This document shows, piece by piece, positions 7,258 through 13,829 of a stretch of DNA of 13,829 nt. Location: contig JAQVQF010000042.1 in NCBI GenBank assembly GCA_028701715.1, positions 1 through 13,829 on the forward strand, given 5' to 3'. Both the position numbers and the translations under genes were made by a program. Source of the stretch: Eubacteriales bacterium (GTDB lineage Bacteria; Bacillota; Clostridia; Oscillospirales; CAG-382). The stretch's first letter is position 1, and every line of letters starts with the position of its first letter. The notes beneath the pieces are model-generated. The model saw nothing but the letters and a program-made list of their open reading frames with translations, was not told the origin of the DNA and made no database searches.

Positions 7258-8247
7258 ATGGACAATAAAAAAAAGCTTCCGATGTTGACGGTGGTTGTAC
7301 CCTGCTATAACGAGGAAGAAGCTGTTCCGTTTTTTTACAAGGAAATAACCCGCGTGGCGGGAATAATGAGCGAAACAAATTTTGAATTTCTTTTTGTCGA
7401 CGACGGCTCATCCGACGGTACGCTTGCGTATTTGCGCAAGCTTGCCGCAAGCGACAAAAGAGTCAGATATGTTTCGTTTTCTCGTAATTTCGGCAAGGAA
7501 TCAGCCATGTACGCCGGGCTTGAAAACGCAACGGGGGATTATATCGCGATAATGGACGCCGATTTGCAGGACCCTCCCGCTCTGCTGCCGGAAATGCTTG
7601 CCGCCATAGAAAACGAAGGCTATGACAGCGTGGCGACCAAGCGCAGCACCAGAAAGGGCGAGCCCGTTATCAGGTCGATGTTCGCAAGAATGTTTTACCG
7701 GATAATAAATAAAATATCCAAGGTTCAGATGGTTCCGGGCGCGCGCGATTTCATACTGATGAAGCGCAGGGTCAAAGACGCCATATTGAAAATGCCCGAA
7801 TACAACAGATATACCAAGGGTATCTTCAACTGGGTGGGCTTTAAGGTCAAGTGGATATCCTACGATAACATTAAAAGAATCGCCGGCAAGACAAAATGGT
7901 CGTTCTGGAAGCTGTTTAAGTATTCTGTCGAATGTATTGTGGCGTTTTCCACGGCTCCTCTCGCGATTGCTTCTTTTTTCGGCTTTATGTTATGTTTGAT
8001 AGCCGTTGTCGGAATAATTGTCGTAGTCATCCGCGACTGTGCGGGCATTCAATCCGCGGCGGGCTGGCCTTCCATGATATGTATAATGCTCTTTATCGGC
8101 GGAGTGCAGCTTTTCTGTATAGGGATATTGGGCACCTATATTTCCAAAACATATCTTGAATCCAAGGGAAGACCGATGTACCTGACTGCCGAAACCGAAA
8201 AGGATAACGTTAACGTTAACGAAACACGAATGAATACGGAGAATTAA
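7258..8247 (+). CDS. GT2 polyprenyl-phosphate glycosyltransferase (GtrB/DPM1-like)
   Basis: A 329-residue protein with an N-terminal GT-A domain and two C-terminal membrane helices (about 233-258 and 271-296), the layout of bacterial enzymes that load a sugar onto undecaprenyl phosphate at the inner membrane face. Motifs: VVVPCYNEEE at 12-21, VDDGSSDGT at 47-55, the metal/nucleotide DADLQDPP at 100-107, and the AGKTKWSFWKLF segment at 209-220 that precedes the membrane part in this subfamily. The loaded sugar is usually passed on outside the cell to wall polymers or proteins; no partner flippase or GT-C transferase is seen here. ATG 7258 has GGAG at 7243-7246. It is followed after six bases by the isomerase-like gene. 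The C-terminal tail is polar and Asn-rich. Confidence 0.9.
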   Translation: MDNKKKLPMLTVVVPCYNEEEAVPFFYKEITRVAGIMSETNFEFLFVDDGSSDGTLAYLRKLAASDKRVRYVSFSRNFGKESAMYAGLENATGDYIAIMDADLQDPPALLPEMLAAIENEGYDSVATKRSTRKGEPVIRSMFARMFYRIINKISKVQMVPGARDFILMKRRVKDAILKMPEYNRYTKGIFNWVGFKVKWISYDNIKRIAGKTKWSFWKLFKYSVECIVAFSTAPLAIASFFGFMLCLIAVVGIIVVVIRDCAGIQSAAGWPSMICIMLFIGGVQLFCIGILGTYISKTYLESKGRPMYLTAETEKDNVNVNETRMNTEN

Positions 8248-8253
8248 TAATAT

Positions 8254-9042
8254 ATGAAATTGGGCATTATCACAAGCCATGACAAAGACGGGCTGAAACG
8301 GGTTAAGGACCTCGGGCTGGAATACGCGGAATTCGATATAAACGGCGACGACATAACCTATGTCACCCATAATATAAAAGAACTGAAAGCGGCTATGGCG
8401 GAATACGGCGTGGGCCTGTGCGCCGTCGGCAGATGGGGCAGAAACAGGCTTAACAAGGACCTCACCGTAAACGAAAAAGAACGCAAGGACGAATATGACC
8501 TAATAGATTTCTGCGCGGGCACGGGCTGTCCGGTATATATCTGCGGCGTAAATTATGTCGAAGGCTTTTCCTATTATTCCAATATCACCGCGGCGATAAA
8601 CTATATTCAATCGCTTATTGATTACTCCGCCGGGCGTGTTAAGGTTTGCACCTATAACTGTCACTGGAACAGCTATATCGACAAGCCTCACGAATGGGAC
8701 ATAGTTCACGACCATATAAAACAGCTCGGTATAAAATACGACCCTTCCCATGCAATAAACGCCGGGCGCAATTATTTTAATGAGATAGTCAAATACGGGG
8801 ACCGTGTATATCATATACACCTCAAAGGCACCATAAATGCGGAAGGTATCCATGTGGACGATCCTCCCGCCGGGCTGGATATGATAAACTGGCCTGCTTT
8901 CCTTTCCGTTTTCAGAAGATACGGCTATAACGGAGTGCTTTCCATAGAGCCGCATTCGGCTACATGGCAGGGCGAGTTGGGCGAAAAGGGGCTGAAGTAC
9001 ACAATAAAATATTTCAAAGCCCTCCTTTTTGAAAACGAATAG
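8254..9042 (+). CDS. Sugar-phosphate isomerase/epimerase-like TIM-barrel protein
   Basis: A 262-residue protein of the xylose-isomerase-like/AP-endonuclease-2 barrel superfamily, cytoplasmic and without a signal. Of the usual Glu-Asp-His-Glu metal set, three positions are visible: Asp163 in KYDPSH, His187/His189 in YHIHLKG and Glu232 in LSIEPHS. At the first position, where LExH is expected, the sequence is TYNCHW, with Asn135 in place of Glu. This may define a subfamily with a changed metal site or a non-standard reaction. The substrate is unknown. GGAG at 8238-8241 lies within the end of the preceding glycosyltransferase gene, and the six-base gap argues for one operon. It might supply or modify the sugar used by that enzyme, but this is inference. 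Confidence 0.85.
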   Translation: MKLGIITSHDKDGLKRVKDLGLEYAEFDINGDDITYVTHNIKELKAAMAEYGVGLCAVGRWGRNRLNKDLTVNEKERKDEYDLIDFCAGTGCPVYICGVNYVEGFSYYSNITAAINYIQSLIDYSAGRVKVCTYNCHWNSYIDKPHEWDIVHDHIKQLGIKYDPSHAINAGRNYFNEIVKYGDRVYHIHLKGTINAEGIHVDDPPAGLDMINWPAFLSVFRRYGYNGVLSIEPHSATWQGELGEKGLKYTIKYFKALLFENE

Positions 9043-9044
9043 CC

Positions 9045-9383
9045 ATGTTCATTTTTAAAAAGAAAGAAAAAATACCAAAGGATACAAACTCGGTCGAGTT
9101 CCGCCGTTACATGGCGCGCAAGCTTGACGGACGGAAGGTGCGTTACGTCCTCGAAAAGGAAGGAAGCAACAGCAGAGTGATCGGCAAGGACGGCTTTCTT
9201 TCCGTTTACGGCGACGAGATATCGGTTATCTGCGGCGAAAAAACGCTGTTCCGCGCCAAAGTAGACAACCTTACCGACTGCTGGGAATTTATAAGCCTCG
9301 AAGGGGTGACGCTCACCGCGTTTGACCTGACGACAAGCAGGGAGCGTACGGTTATGGCGTATTACACTTATTACAGAGATTGA
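9045..9383 (+). CDS. Small conserved-looking protein, unknown function
   Basis: A 112-residue protein that I do not recognise. It has a basic, Lys-rich N-terminus (FKKKEKIPK) and then a soluble region with alternating hydrophobic and charged residues that suggests mostly beta structure. It has no membrane segment or signal peptide. The ATG lies two bases after the stop of the isomerase-like gene and has no clear ribosome site, so translation probably depends on coupling to that gene. It is last in the plus-strand run, directly before a terminator. Codon use matches its neighbours, which supports it as a real gene. Confidence 0.7.
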   Translation: MFIFKKKEKIPKDTNSVEFRRYMARKLDGRKVRYVLEKEGSNSRVIGKDGFLSVYGDEISVICGEKTLFRAKVDNLTDCWEFISLEGVTLTAFDLTTSRERTVMAYYTYYRD

Positions 9384-9392
9384 TATAAAAAG

Positions 9393-9411
9393 CTCCCTCT
9401 TTTCGGGGGAG
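9393..9411. terminator. Shared terminator between convergent operons
   Basis: A 7-bp GC-rich stem with one G-U pair (9393-9399 with 9405-9411, five-base loop) is flanked by AAAA on the left and TTTT on the right, so it can act in both directions. It lies ten bases after the stop of the plus-strand gene and two bases before the stop codon (9414-9416) of the minus-strand S-component gene. Confidence 0.85.
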
Positions 9412-9413
9412 TT

Positions 9414-10100
9414 TTATATTTCGTATTTTATTTTTATCCTTTCGAGCTTTTCGCCGAAGGGCTTGGCGAAAAACCAAAGGAATATAACGTTGGAAAACGA
9501 ATAGAGTATTGTATAGGGTATCGCCGATATAAGCGCGGAAAGGTACAGCGCACCGTTAAATTCGCCGTTATACCAAAGCACCGTCCATATATCCATGACA
9601 AACGAATATAAAATACCGGCGAGCAAGCCGTACGCCAGCACAAGGATACGGCTTTTTTTTAGCGGCAAGGCGAGAAAGCCCGCGATAAGACCTATCATAC
9701 CCCACGCGAACATCTGAAACGGCGTCCACGGCCCCTGACCGAAATAAAAGTTGGAAATCACCGCGGAAAGCGAGCCGACGAGGAATCCGGTTTCACCGCC
9801 CAGATACACGGCGGTAATAACGGTAAGAGCGGTTACGGGCTTGAAAAAGGGAATAAACCGCCCGGCGACCGACAGAGCTATCATTACGGCGGCGATAATC
9901 AGCCGCCGCGTGCCCGTTTTTTTCGCCTCGAAGCCCGCGATAAAAAGCAGAACGGTAAAAGCCGTGATAACAAGGGTTACATATGCGTACAGCTTTTCTC
10001 CCGGCACGGAAAGCCCCGCGGTTATCGAAGCCGGTATGAGCGCGAACGGGATGATAATTTTTAACCATTTCCGCAGGGAGGAGCTTTTTATGGAAATCAT
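9414..10100 (-). CDS. ECF transporter S component (substrate-binding membrane subunit), possibly for cobalamin
   Basis: A 228-residue membrane protein with about six helices, the last gene of the ECF operon. It would bind the vitamin and work with EcfT and the ATPases. The loop with FYFGQGPWTPFQMFAWGMIG, followed by a Gly-rich helix, is typical of ECF substrate-specific subunits, including the CbrT-type group linked to B12. I assign the group from memory of that motif, so the substrate is tentative. A start at 10163 is possible, but it would lie inside the ATPase gene without a ribosome site. The ATG at 10100 has GGAGG seven bases upstream, placed over the end of the ATPase gene, and sits one base after its stop; it is preferred. 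Position beside the DUF4430 receptor-like gene supports a corrinoid substrate. Confidence 0.85.
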   Translation of the reverse strand: MISIKSSSLRKWLKIIIPFALIPASITAGLSVPGEKLYAYVTLVITAFTVLLFIAGFEAKKTGTRRLIIAAVMIALSVAGRFIPFFKPVTALTVITAVYLGGETGFLVGSLSAVISNFYFGQGPWTPFQMFAWGMIGLIAGFLALPLKKSRILVLAYGLLAGILYSFVMDIWTVLWYNGEFNGALYLSALISAIPYTILYSFSNVIFLWFFAKPFGEKLERIKIKYEI

Positions 10101-10101
10101 T

Positions 10102-11727
10102 TCACTTCCTCCCGTTTTGCCTGCACAGCTTTTCGGCGTCATCGACGGTGACGACACCGTCATAATAACCGCGCGTCATACGGTTTGCCGCCGTGGTATA
10201 AAAGCTGTTTTCCGCGAAAAATTCGGAAGGAATACCCAAAGAGGTTATTTCGCCCCTGAAAAACATCGCGCAGCGGTCGGCGCATTCGGCTGCGAATTCG
10301 ACGTCGTGCGTTACCGCAATCACCGTTATGCCGGAAGATCGCAGCTTTTTTATAATATCGATAATCATACGCTTGGCGTATGCGTCAAGCCCCTTTGTGG
10401 GCTCGTCGAGCAGCAGCAGACGCGGCTTTGCGGCAAGCACCTTCGCAAGCGCGACAAGCTGCTGTTCGCCGCCCGAAAGATCGTAGGGGTGCTTGTCCAT
10501 GAGCGGCGAAAGGTCATACGGGAGCATGTACGCCTCGGCTTTCGCGTCCTCAAGCTCCTCGCGTACCGTATTGCGCAGAAATACCGTCTGCACATCCTGC
10601 GGCAGAAGTGTGAGACAGCCATTATACAGGGAATTATTTTTATACTCGTTAAGCTTTTTACCGAAAACCCTTATGCCGCCCGCGTATATCCTGTTTAACC
10701 CCGCGGCGGCGCAAAGGGAAGTCGTTTTGCCCGAGCCGTTGCCGCCTAAAATACAGAAAATTTCGCCCTCGTATACCTTTATATTCAACCCGCGCAGCAC
10801 ATCGGGCAGCTCGCGCGAATAGCGGAAAAAGACATCATTAAATTCCAAAGCGGCATTTGTCGAATGAGCATATGAAACGGCGGGAAGGGAACGGACGGAA
10901 TTGCCGTAATTTTCCTCTATAAAATGCCTGCCCTCACGCACCGTCAGCGGACAGGGTGAATCGTTATCCAAGCGGCCGAATAATCTGACCGCGGCGGGCA
11001 TTCCCTCCAGAAGCGACGGGAGAAACCGCAGCTTTTCGACCGTGCCGCGCGTATCGCCGTATTCGAGCAGCCTGCCGTCGCCGAGCGCAAGCAGCCTGTT
11101 GGCGACGGGGATAACATCCTCAAGCCGATGCTCGACTATAATTATCGTCAGTGAAAGCTCGCGGTTGAGCTTTGCGAGGGTGGCGATGAAATCCGAAGCG
11201 GCGATAGGGTCAAGCTGGGCTGTGGGTTCGTCGAGCAGCAGTATATCCGGCTGCATGACCATTACGGAGGCGAGATTGAGCAGCTGCTTCTGACCGCCGG
11301 AAAGCTCCGACACGCTCTTTTCAAACCATTCCTCTATGCCGAAATAGCACGCCATTTCCGAAACGCGGCGGGTTATAGCGGCGTTTGGGACGCGCATATT
11401 CTCAAGCCCGAAAGCAAGCTCGTGCCAGACCTTATCCGTGACTATCTGCTGTTCGGGACGCTGCATGACGAAGCCGATTTTACAGGCGGAGGTATAATCG
11501 TCAAGCTCCGATAGAGCTTTTCCTTCGTATTTAACGACGCCTGAAAGATCGCCTTTCGGCGTCAGCTCGCGCTTGAGCATACGCAGCAGGGTCGATTTTC
11601 CGCTGCCGGTAGCACCGCAGACCGCGACGAAATCACCTTTTTCGACAGAAAACGACATACCCTCCAACGCCTTGGATTTGCATAACGGATATGAAAAGTT
11701 TAAATTTTCGACAGCAAGTATTTCCAT
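10102..11727 (-). CDS. Fused double ABC ATPase of an ECF transporter (EcfA-EcfA')
   Basis: A 541-residue cytoplasmic ATPase with two complete nucleotide-binding domains in one chain; many ECF systems use two separate proteins. Domain 1 has Walker A GATGSGKST (38-46), Q-loop MQRPEQQ (88-94), LSGGQ (142-146), Walker B ILLLDEPTAQLD (162-173) and H200. Domain 2 has GGNGSGKTT (328-336), LPQDVQ (375-380), LSGGE (417-421), LLLLDEPTKGLD (437-448) and H474. Both sites look competent. They are joined by a linker at about 235-295. The Q-loop Q-R-P-E-Q-Q pattern of domain 1 is usual for EcfA proteins. The ATG at 11727 has AAAGG just upstream and overlaps the end of ecfT by 28 bases, indicating translational coupling. 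It powers uptake through EcfT and the S component. Confidence 0.95.
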   Translation of the reverse strand: MEILAVENLNFSYPLCKSKALEGMSFSVEKGDFVAVCGATGSGKSTLLRMLKRELTPKGDLSGVVKYEGKALSELDDYTSACKIGFVMQRPEQQIVTDKVWHELAFGLENMRVPNAAITRRVSEMACYFGIEEWFEKSVSELSGGQKQLLNLASVMVMQPDILLLDEPTAQLDPIAASDFIATLAKLNRELSLTIIIVEHRLEDVIPVANRLLALGDGRLLEYGDTRGTVEKLRFLPSLLEGMPAAVRLFGRLDNDSPCPLTVREGRHFIEENYGNSVRSLPAVSYAHSTNAALEFNDVFFRYSRELPDVLRGLNIKVYEGEIFCILGGNGSGKTTSLCAAAGLNRIYAGGIRVFGKKLNEYKNNSLYNGCLTLLPQDVQTVFLRNTVREELEDAKAEAYMLPYDLSPLMDKHPYDLSGGEQQLVALAKVLAAKPRLLLLDEPTKGLDAYAKRMIIDIIKKLRSSGITVIAVTHDVEFAAECADRCAMFFRGEITSLGIPSEFFAENSFYTTAANRMTRGYYDGVVTVDDAEKLCRQNGRK

Positions 11728-12578
11728 TTCAACCTTTCCTCCGCTTCGATAATAACAGGGATAAAAACAAGGACGCAGTATGACAAATACGCGATAAACG
11801 CGAAAGGCGTAAGCTTGGGCGGTGAAATCGCCGGGTAAAAAACAAAATCGAGCGTTCCGTATGCCGCGGCGGTCATCGTCAGCGCGAACAGCGCAAGCGA
11901 CGACGCGATTAAAACAGCGTCAAAACGGCTGAAGCGGTAAAGCGAATAAAAAGTGCGCTTTCCCGTGCCGTAGCCGCGGGCGGTCATGCTGTCGGCGGTG
12001 ACGATGCCGTTTTCGAGCGCCCAGGTCGTCATGACCGAAAATACACGTCCTTTGCCGCGGATAGCGTCCACCGCGTTGTCTTCCTTATAAAGGCCGAGCG
12101 CTTTTTGAGCTTGATCTATCCTTTTCGCCTGTGTGCCGAACAACGGTACGAAACGCAGCGACATGGAAATTATCAGCGCTGTCTTGGGAGACACGGAGCC
12201 GAAAATATAAAGAAGCCTGTCGCTTGTCATGAGCTGCGAAAACGAGCGGAACCAGTACAGCACGGCTATTATCATCGCGGATGCCGCGATACCGTAAAGC
12301 AGCGCTTCGAGCGTAACGGGGTTGTCGTTCATGACAAAGAGCACGGTTACGCCGTTATGATAAAAAAGAGGGTTTATAAGCGCCATAACGATAAACATCA
12401 GAAAAAAGAATGCGTGGGAACGCTTTTGCTTTGCTCCGTTTCTGAGCATGAACAAGCAGACCGCGCCCGCAAGCGACACGGCGAGGATAACGGGATTCAT
12501 ACAGAACATGGCGACAAAAATAACCGCGAAAAAGTATATAAAGATTGTAATGGGGTTTAAATCGCTGAAATCCTTCAA
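11700..12578 (-). CDS. ecfT: ECF transporter transmembrane coupling protein EcfT
   Basis: A 292-residue CbiQ/EcfT-family membrane protein that links the ATPases to the S component. Hydrophobic helices lie near residues 9-45, 57-72, 92-110, 218-240 and 255-280, with a cytoplasmic helical region between. That region holds the two coupling motifs. The second is standard (SMTARGYG, ARG at 200-202). In the first, AQKALG (157-162), Leu replaces the usual Arg. The start is a TTG at 12578 with a strong GGAGG seven bases before it, and no in-frame ATG has a comparable site. The gene is followed by the ATPase with a 28-base overlap. Upstream is a 104-base gap with a terminator-like inverted repeat. No convincing promoter is seen in the gap, so expression may come from readthrough. 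Confidence 0.92.
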   Translation of the reverse strand: MKDFSDLNPITIFIYFFAVIFVAMFCMNPVILAVSLAGAVCLFMLRNGAKQKRSHAFFFLMFIVMALINPLFYHNGVTVLFVMNDNPVTLEALLYGIAASAMIIAVLYWFRSFSQLMTSDRLLYIFGSVSPKTALIISMSLRFVPLFGTQAKRIDQAQKALGLYKEDNAVDAIRGKGRVFSVMTTWALENGIVTADSMTARGYGTGKRTFYSLYRFSRFDAVLIASSLALFALTMTAAAYGTLDFVFYPAISPPKLTPFAFIAYLSYCVLVFIPVIIEAEERLKWKYLLSKI

Positions 12579-12620
12579 TTAACGTCCTCCTGTTATTATT
12601 TAATGTAAAAACCTTGCAAT

Positions 12621-12675
12621 TGAATAAATCAAAAAACCGGAAAGCCGCATCGCGGCTTGGTTTTTGATTTATTCA
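12621..12675. terminator. Long inverted repeat, terminator or attenuator between the receptor and transporter genes
   Basis: The inner stem is AAGCCGC (12642-12648) with GCGGCTT (12652-12658), loop ATC. Beyond a short asymmetry, CC/GG and a further 15-bp perfect A/T-rich stem pair the outer arms (TGAATAAATCAAAAA at 12621-12635 with its complement at 12661-12675). On the minus strand GGTTTTTTG follows the inner stem, the form of an intrinsic terminator. It starts to form eight bases after the stop of the DUF4430 gene. The outer stem is longer than a terminator needs and may protect the upstream mRNA end. Confidence 0.75.
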
Positions 12676-12682
12676 GTGGACA

Positions 12683-13829
12683 TTATTTAAGATCGTCGCC
12701 GAGATTTTTCGTATAAAGCCATTCTATGATATCGCCGTCCGAAAGTATATAACCGCCGCAGTCTGTCGATGGAAAGACGCCGTTTACCCGGTACATCCAG
12801 CCGGCAAGGTCGCCGAAATCATATTCGTAAATATAGCCGATGGCGGAAATGTAAACCATACCGGCCGCTTTTGAGCCTTTGTTTTCAACCTGAATGCCGT
12901 ATTTCCGAGCCGCTTCGATAAGTATGTCATAAACGGAGTCGCCGTTAGCTATATCGAATATCGTCACGGGCAGTATAACGCCGTCGGACGGGATATATTC
13001 CGCGTTCCCCTCGGCGGCGATCGTGTCGCAGCGGACGGTCAGGGTGACGGTGCCGATAACGTCCGTTTTTGAAGCGGTGTCGCCGTAATAATCGCCCTTG
13101 CTTTGAAAATCGGTCAGGATTATTATCAGAACAGCGATTATGCCAAGCATAATAGGGAGGATATAGTTTTTTATCCGCCTTTTTTTCATAAGCCAAAGGA
13201 CAAAGCAGATTATTATCAAAACGGCGGACACGGAAAGCGACGCCCATATTTTATAATTTGTTGTATCTGTGGCGTCCGGGACGGACAGTTCGGCGGAAAT
13301 ATCGACGCTTACGCTTATATGTTCGCTTTCGTCGGACGAAATCGCATGCGAATCCGACGCTTCGGCTTGAGACGGGGTTTCGGAAGGCTCGCTGACGTCG
13401 TCGCTTCCGTTTTGCGTTTTATCAAGGGTATAGAAAGCGTCGTAACCCGAAAAATACCGCTTCAGCGCGACAAGAGAACAAAACGCCTGAACCGTGGAGG
13501 TATGATTGAAAGCGCCGTTTTCGGTATGGCTGAAGCTTCCGTCCGGGAGTCGGTATTTCAACAATCCGTCGATAAGGCCGTTTCCGTTTTTAATAAAACG
13601 GCTGTCTTCGACAGGGTCAATCCCAAGCGAGGCGAGAGCTATTATGACCTGGGAGGTGCTTTCGGGATTGGGCGTGCCGTAGCCGGAATAATCGCCGCCG
13701 TCAAGCTGCTTTTCCGACAAAAAAATCAAAGCTTTATCGACCACGGCCTTTACATCGTTCTCCGTATCGTAATAAAGCGCGAGAGCCTGAACCGCCATGG
13801 CGGTGACGTCGACGTCCGAAACGGTTCCC
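12683..13829 (-). CDS. Surface protein: alpha/alpha-barrel repeats, membrane hairpin, DUF4430 domain (5' end cut by window edge)
   Basis: The frame is open through the right edge, so the N-terminus is missing; an internal ATG at 13798 lies within a conserved DVDVTAMAVQALA repeat and is not the start. The visible part has three regions. First are prenyltransferase/squalene-oxidase-type alpha-barrel repeats (13829 to about 13430), with DGG/DGSF turns. A Ser/Glu-rich linker follows, then two membrane helices around KKRR (about 13249-13112). Last is a DUF4430 domain (about 13051-12710) with LAGWMYRVNG and GGYILSDGDIIEWLYT. The basic turn places both soluble parts outside the cell. In animal transcobalamin and intrinsic factor an alpha/alpha-barrel and a DUF4430-like beta domain clamp cobalamin between them. 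With a complete ECF transporter just downstream, a corrinoid-capturing receptor is the leading inference; adhesion or peptide binding is not excluded. Confidence 0.82.
   Translation of the reverse strand, partial: GTVSDVDVTAMAVQALALYYDTENDVKAVVDKALIFLSEKQLDGGDYSGYGTPNPESTSQVIIALASLGIDPVEDSRFIKNGNGLIDGLLKYRLPDGSFSHTENGAFNHTSTVQAFCSLVALKRYFSGYDAFYTLDKTQNGSDDVSEPSETPSQAEASDSHAISSDESEHISVSVDISAELSVPDATDTTNYKIWASLSVSAVLIIICFVLWLMKKRRIKNYILPIMLGIIAVLIIILTDFQSKGDYYGDTASKTDVIGTVTLTVRCDTIAAEGNAEYIPSDGVILPVTIFDIANGDSVYDILIEAARKYGIQVENKGSKAAGMVYISAIGYIYEYDFGDLAGWMYRVNGVFPSTDCGGYILSDGDIIEWLYTKNLGDDLK

Noticed and set aside
8208..8219. Tandem GTTAAC GTTAAC
   Set aside because: It sits in the coding end of the glycosyltransferase gene and just encodes an Asn-Val repeat in the polar tail; chance is sufficient.
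9751..10698. Long plus-strand open frame of 315 codons
   Set aside because: It lies antisense to the S-component and ATPase genes, whose motifs are certain. Its translation is Arg/Val-rich with no family signature.

Overview
The window reads as chromosome of a low-to-mid GC Gram-positive bacterium, most likely a gut-type Clostridia (Oscillospirales/Ruminococcaceae-like). The reasons are strong GGAGG-type ribosome sites, sigma-A promoters with TTGACA and 17-bp spacers, a T-box riboswitch, an LtaS-type enzyme and an ECF transporter with fused ATPases. The taxon is inferred, not proven. No rRNA, tRNA, CRISPR array, insertion sequence or phage gene was seen.

Left part (1-4948, minus strand). A lipoteichoic-acid-synthase-like membrane phosphoglycerol transferase, cut by the left edge, sits 16 bases downstream of a seven-helix membrane protein of unknown function. 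Upstream of that pair is a large single-chain protein joining an XRE helix-turn-helix, a cupin and a complete acyl-CoA synthetase. Its roughly 250-base leader is a T-box riboswitch with an intrinsic terminator and a strong promoter, so uncharged tRNA should control it.

Middle (4985-9383). murQ (minus strand; MurNAc-6-phosphate etherase) is divergent from a secreted or lipid-anchored class-A beta-lactamase-like serine hydrolase (plus strand). Each has a good promoter, and each promoter spacer holds one copy of the same 13-14 bp repeat, which suggests one regulator for both. Three plus-strand genes follow: a polyprenyl-phosphate-type GT2 glycosyltransferase, a TIM-barrel sugar-phosphate isomerase/epimerase-like protein and a small unknown protein. 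They end at a terminator shared with the convergent operon.

Right part (9393-13829, minus strand). This is a complete ECF vitamin-uptake module: a surface protein (partial) with an alpha/alpha-barrel, a two-helix membrane hairpin and a DUF4430 domain; then EcfT; a fused double ATPase; and an S component. The barrel plus DUF4430 pairing resembles the two halves of animal transcobalamin and intrinsic factor. My working inference is that the module takes up cobalamin or a related corrinoid, with the surface protein as receptor. A long terminator-like inverted repeat separates the receptor gene from the transporter genes.

The two points most worth following are the T-box-controlled regulator-enzyme fusion and the transcobalamin-like ECF system.
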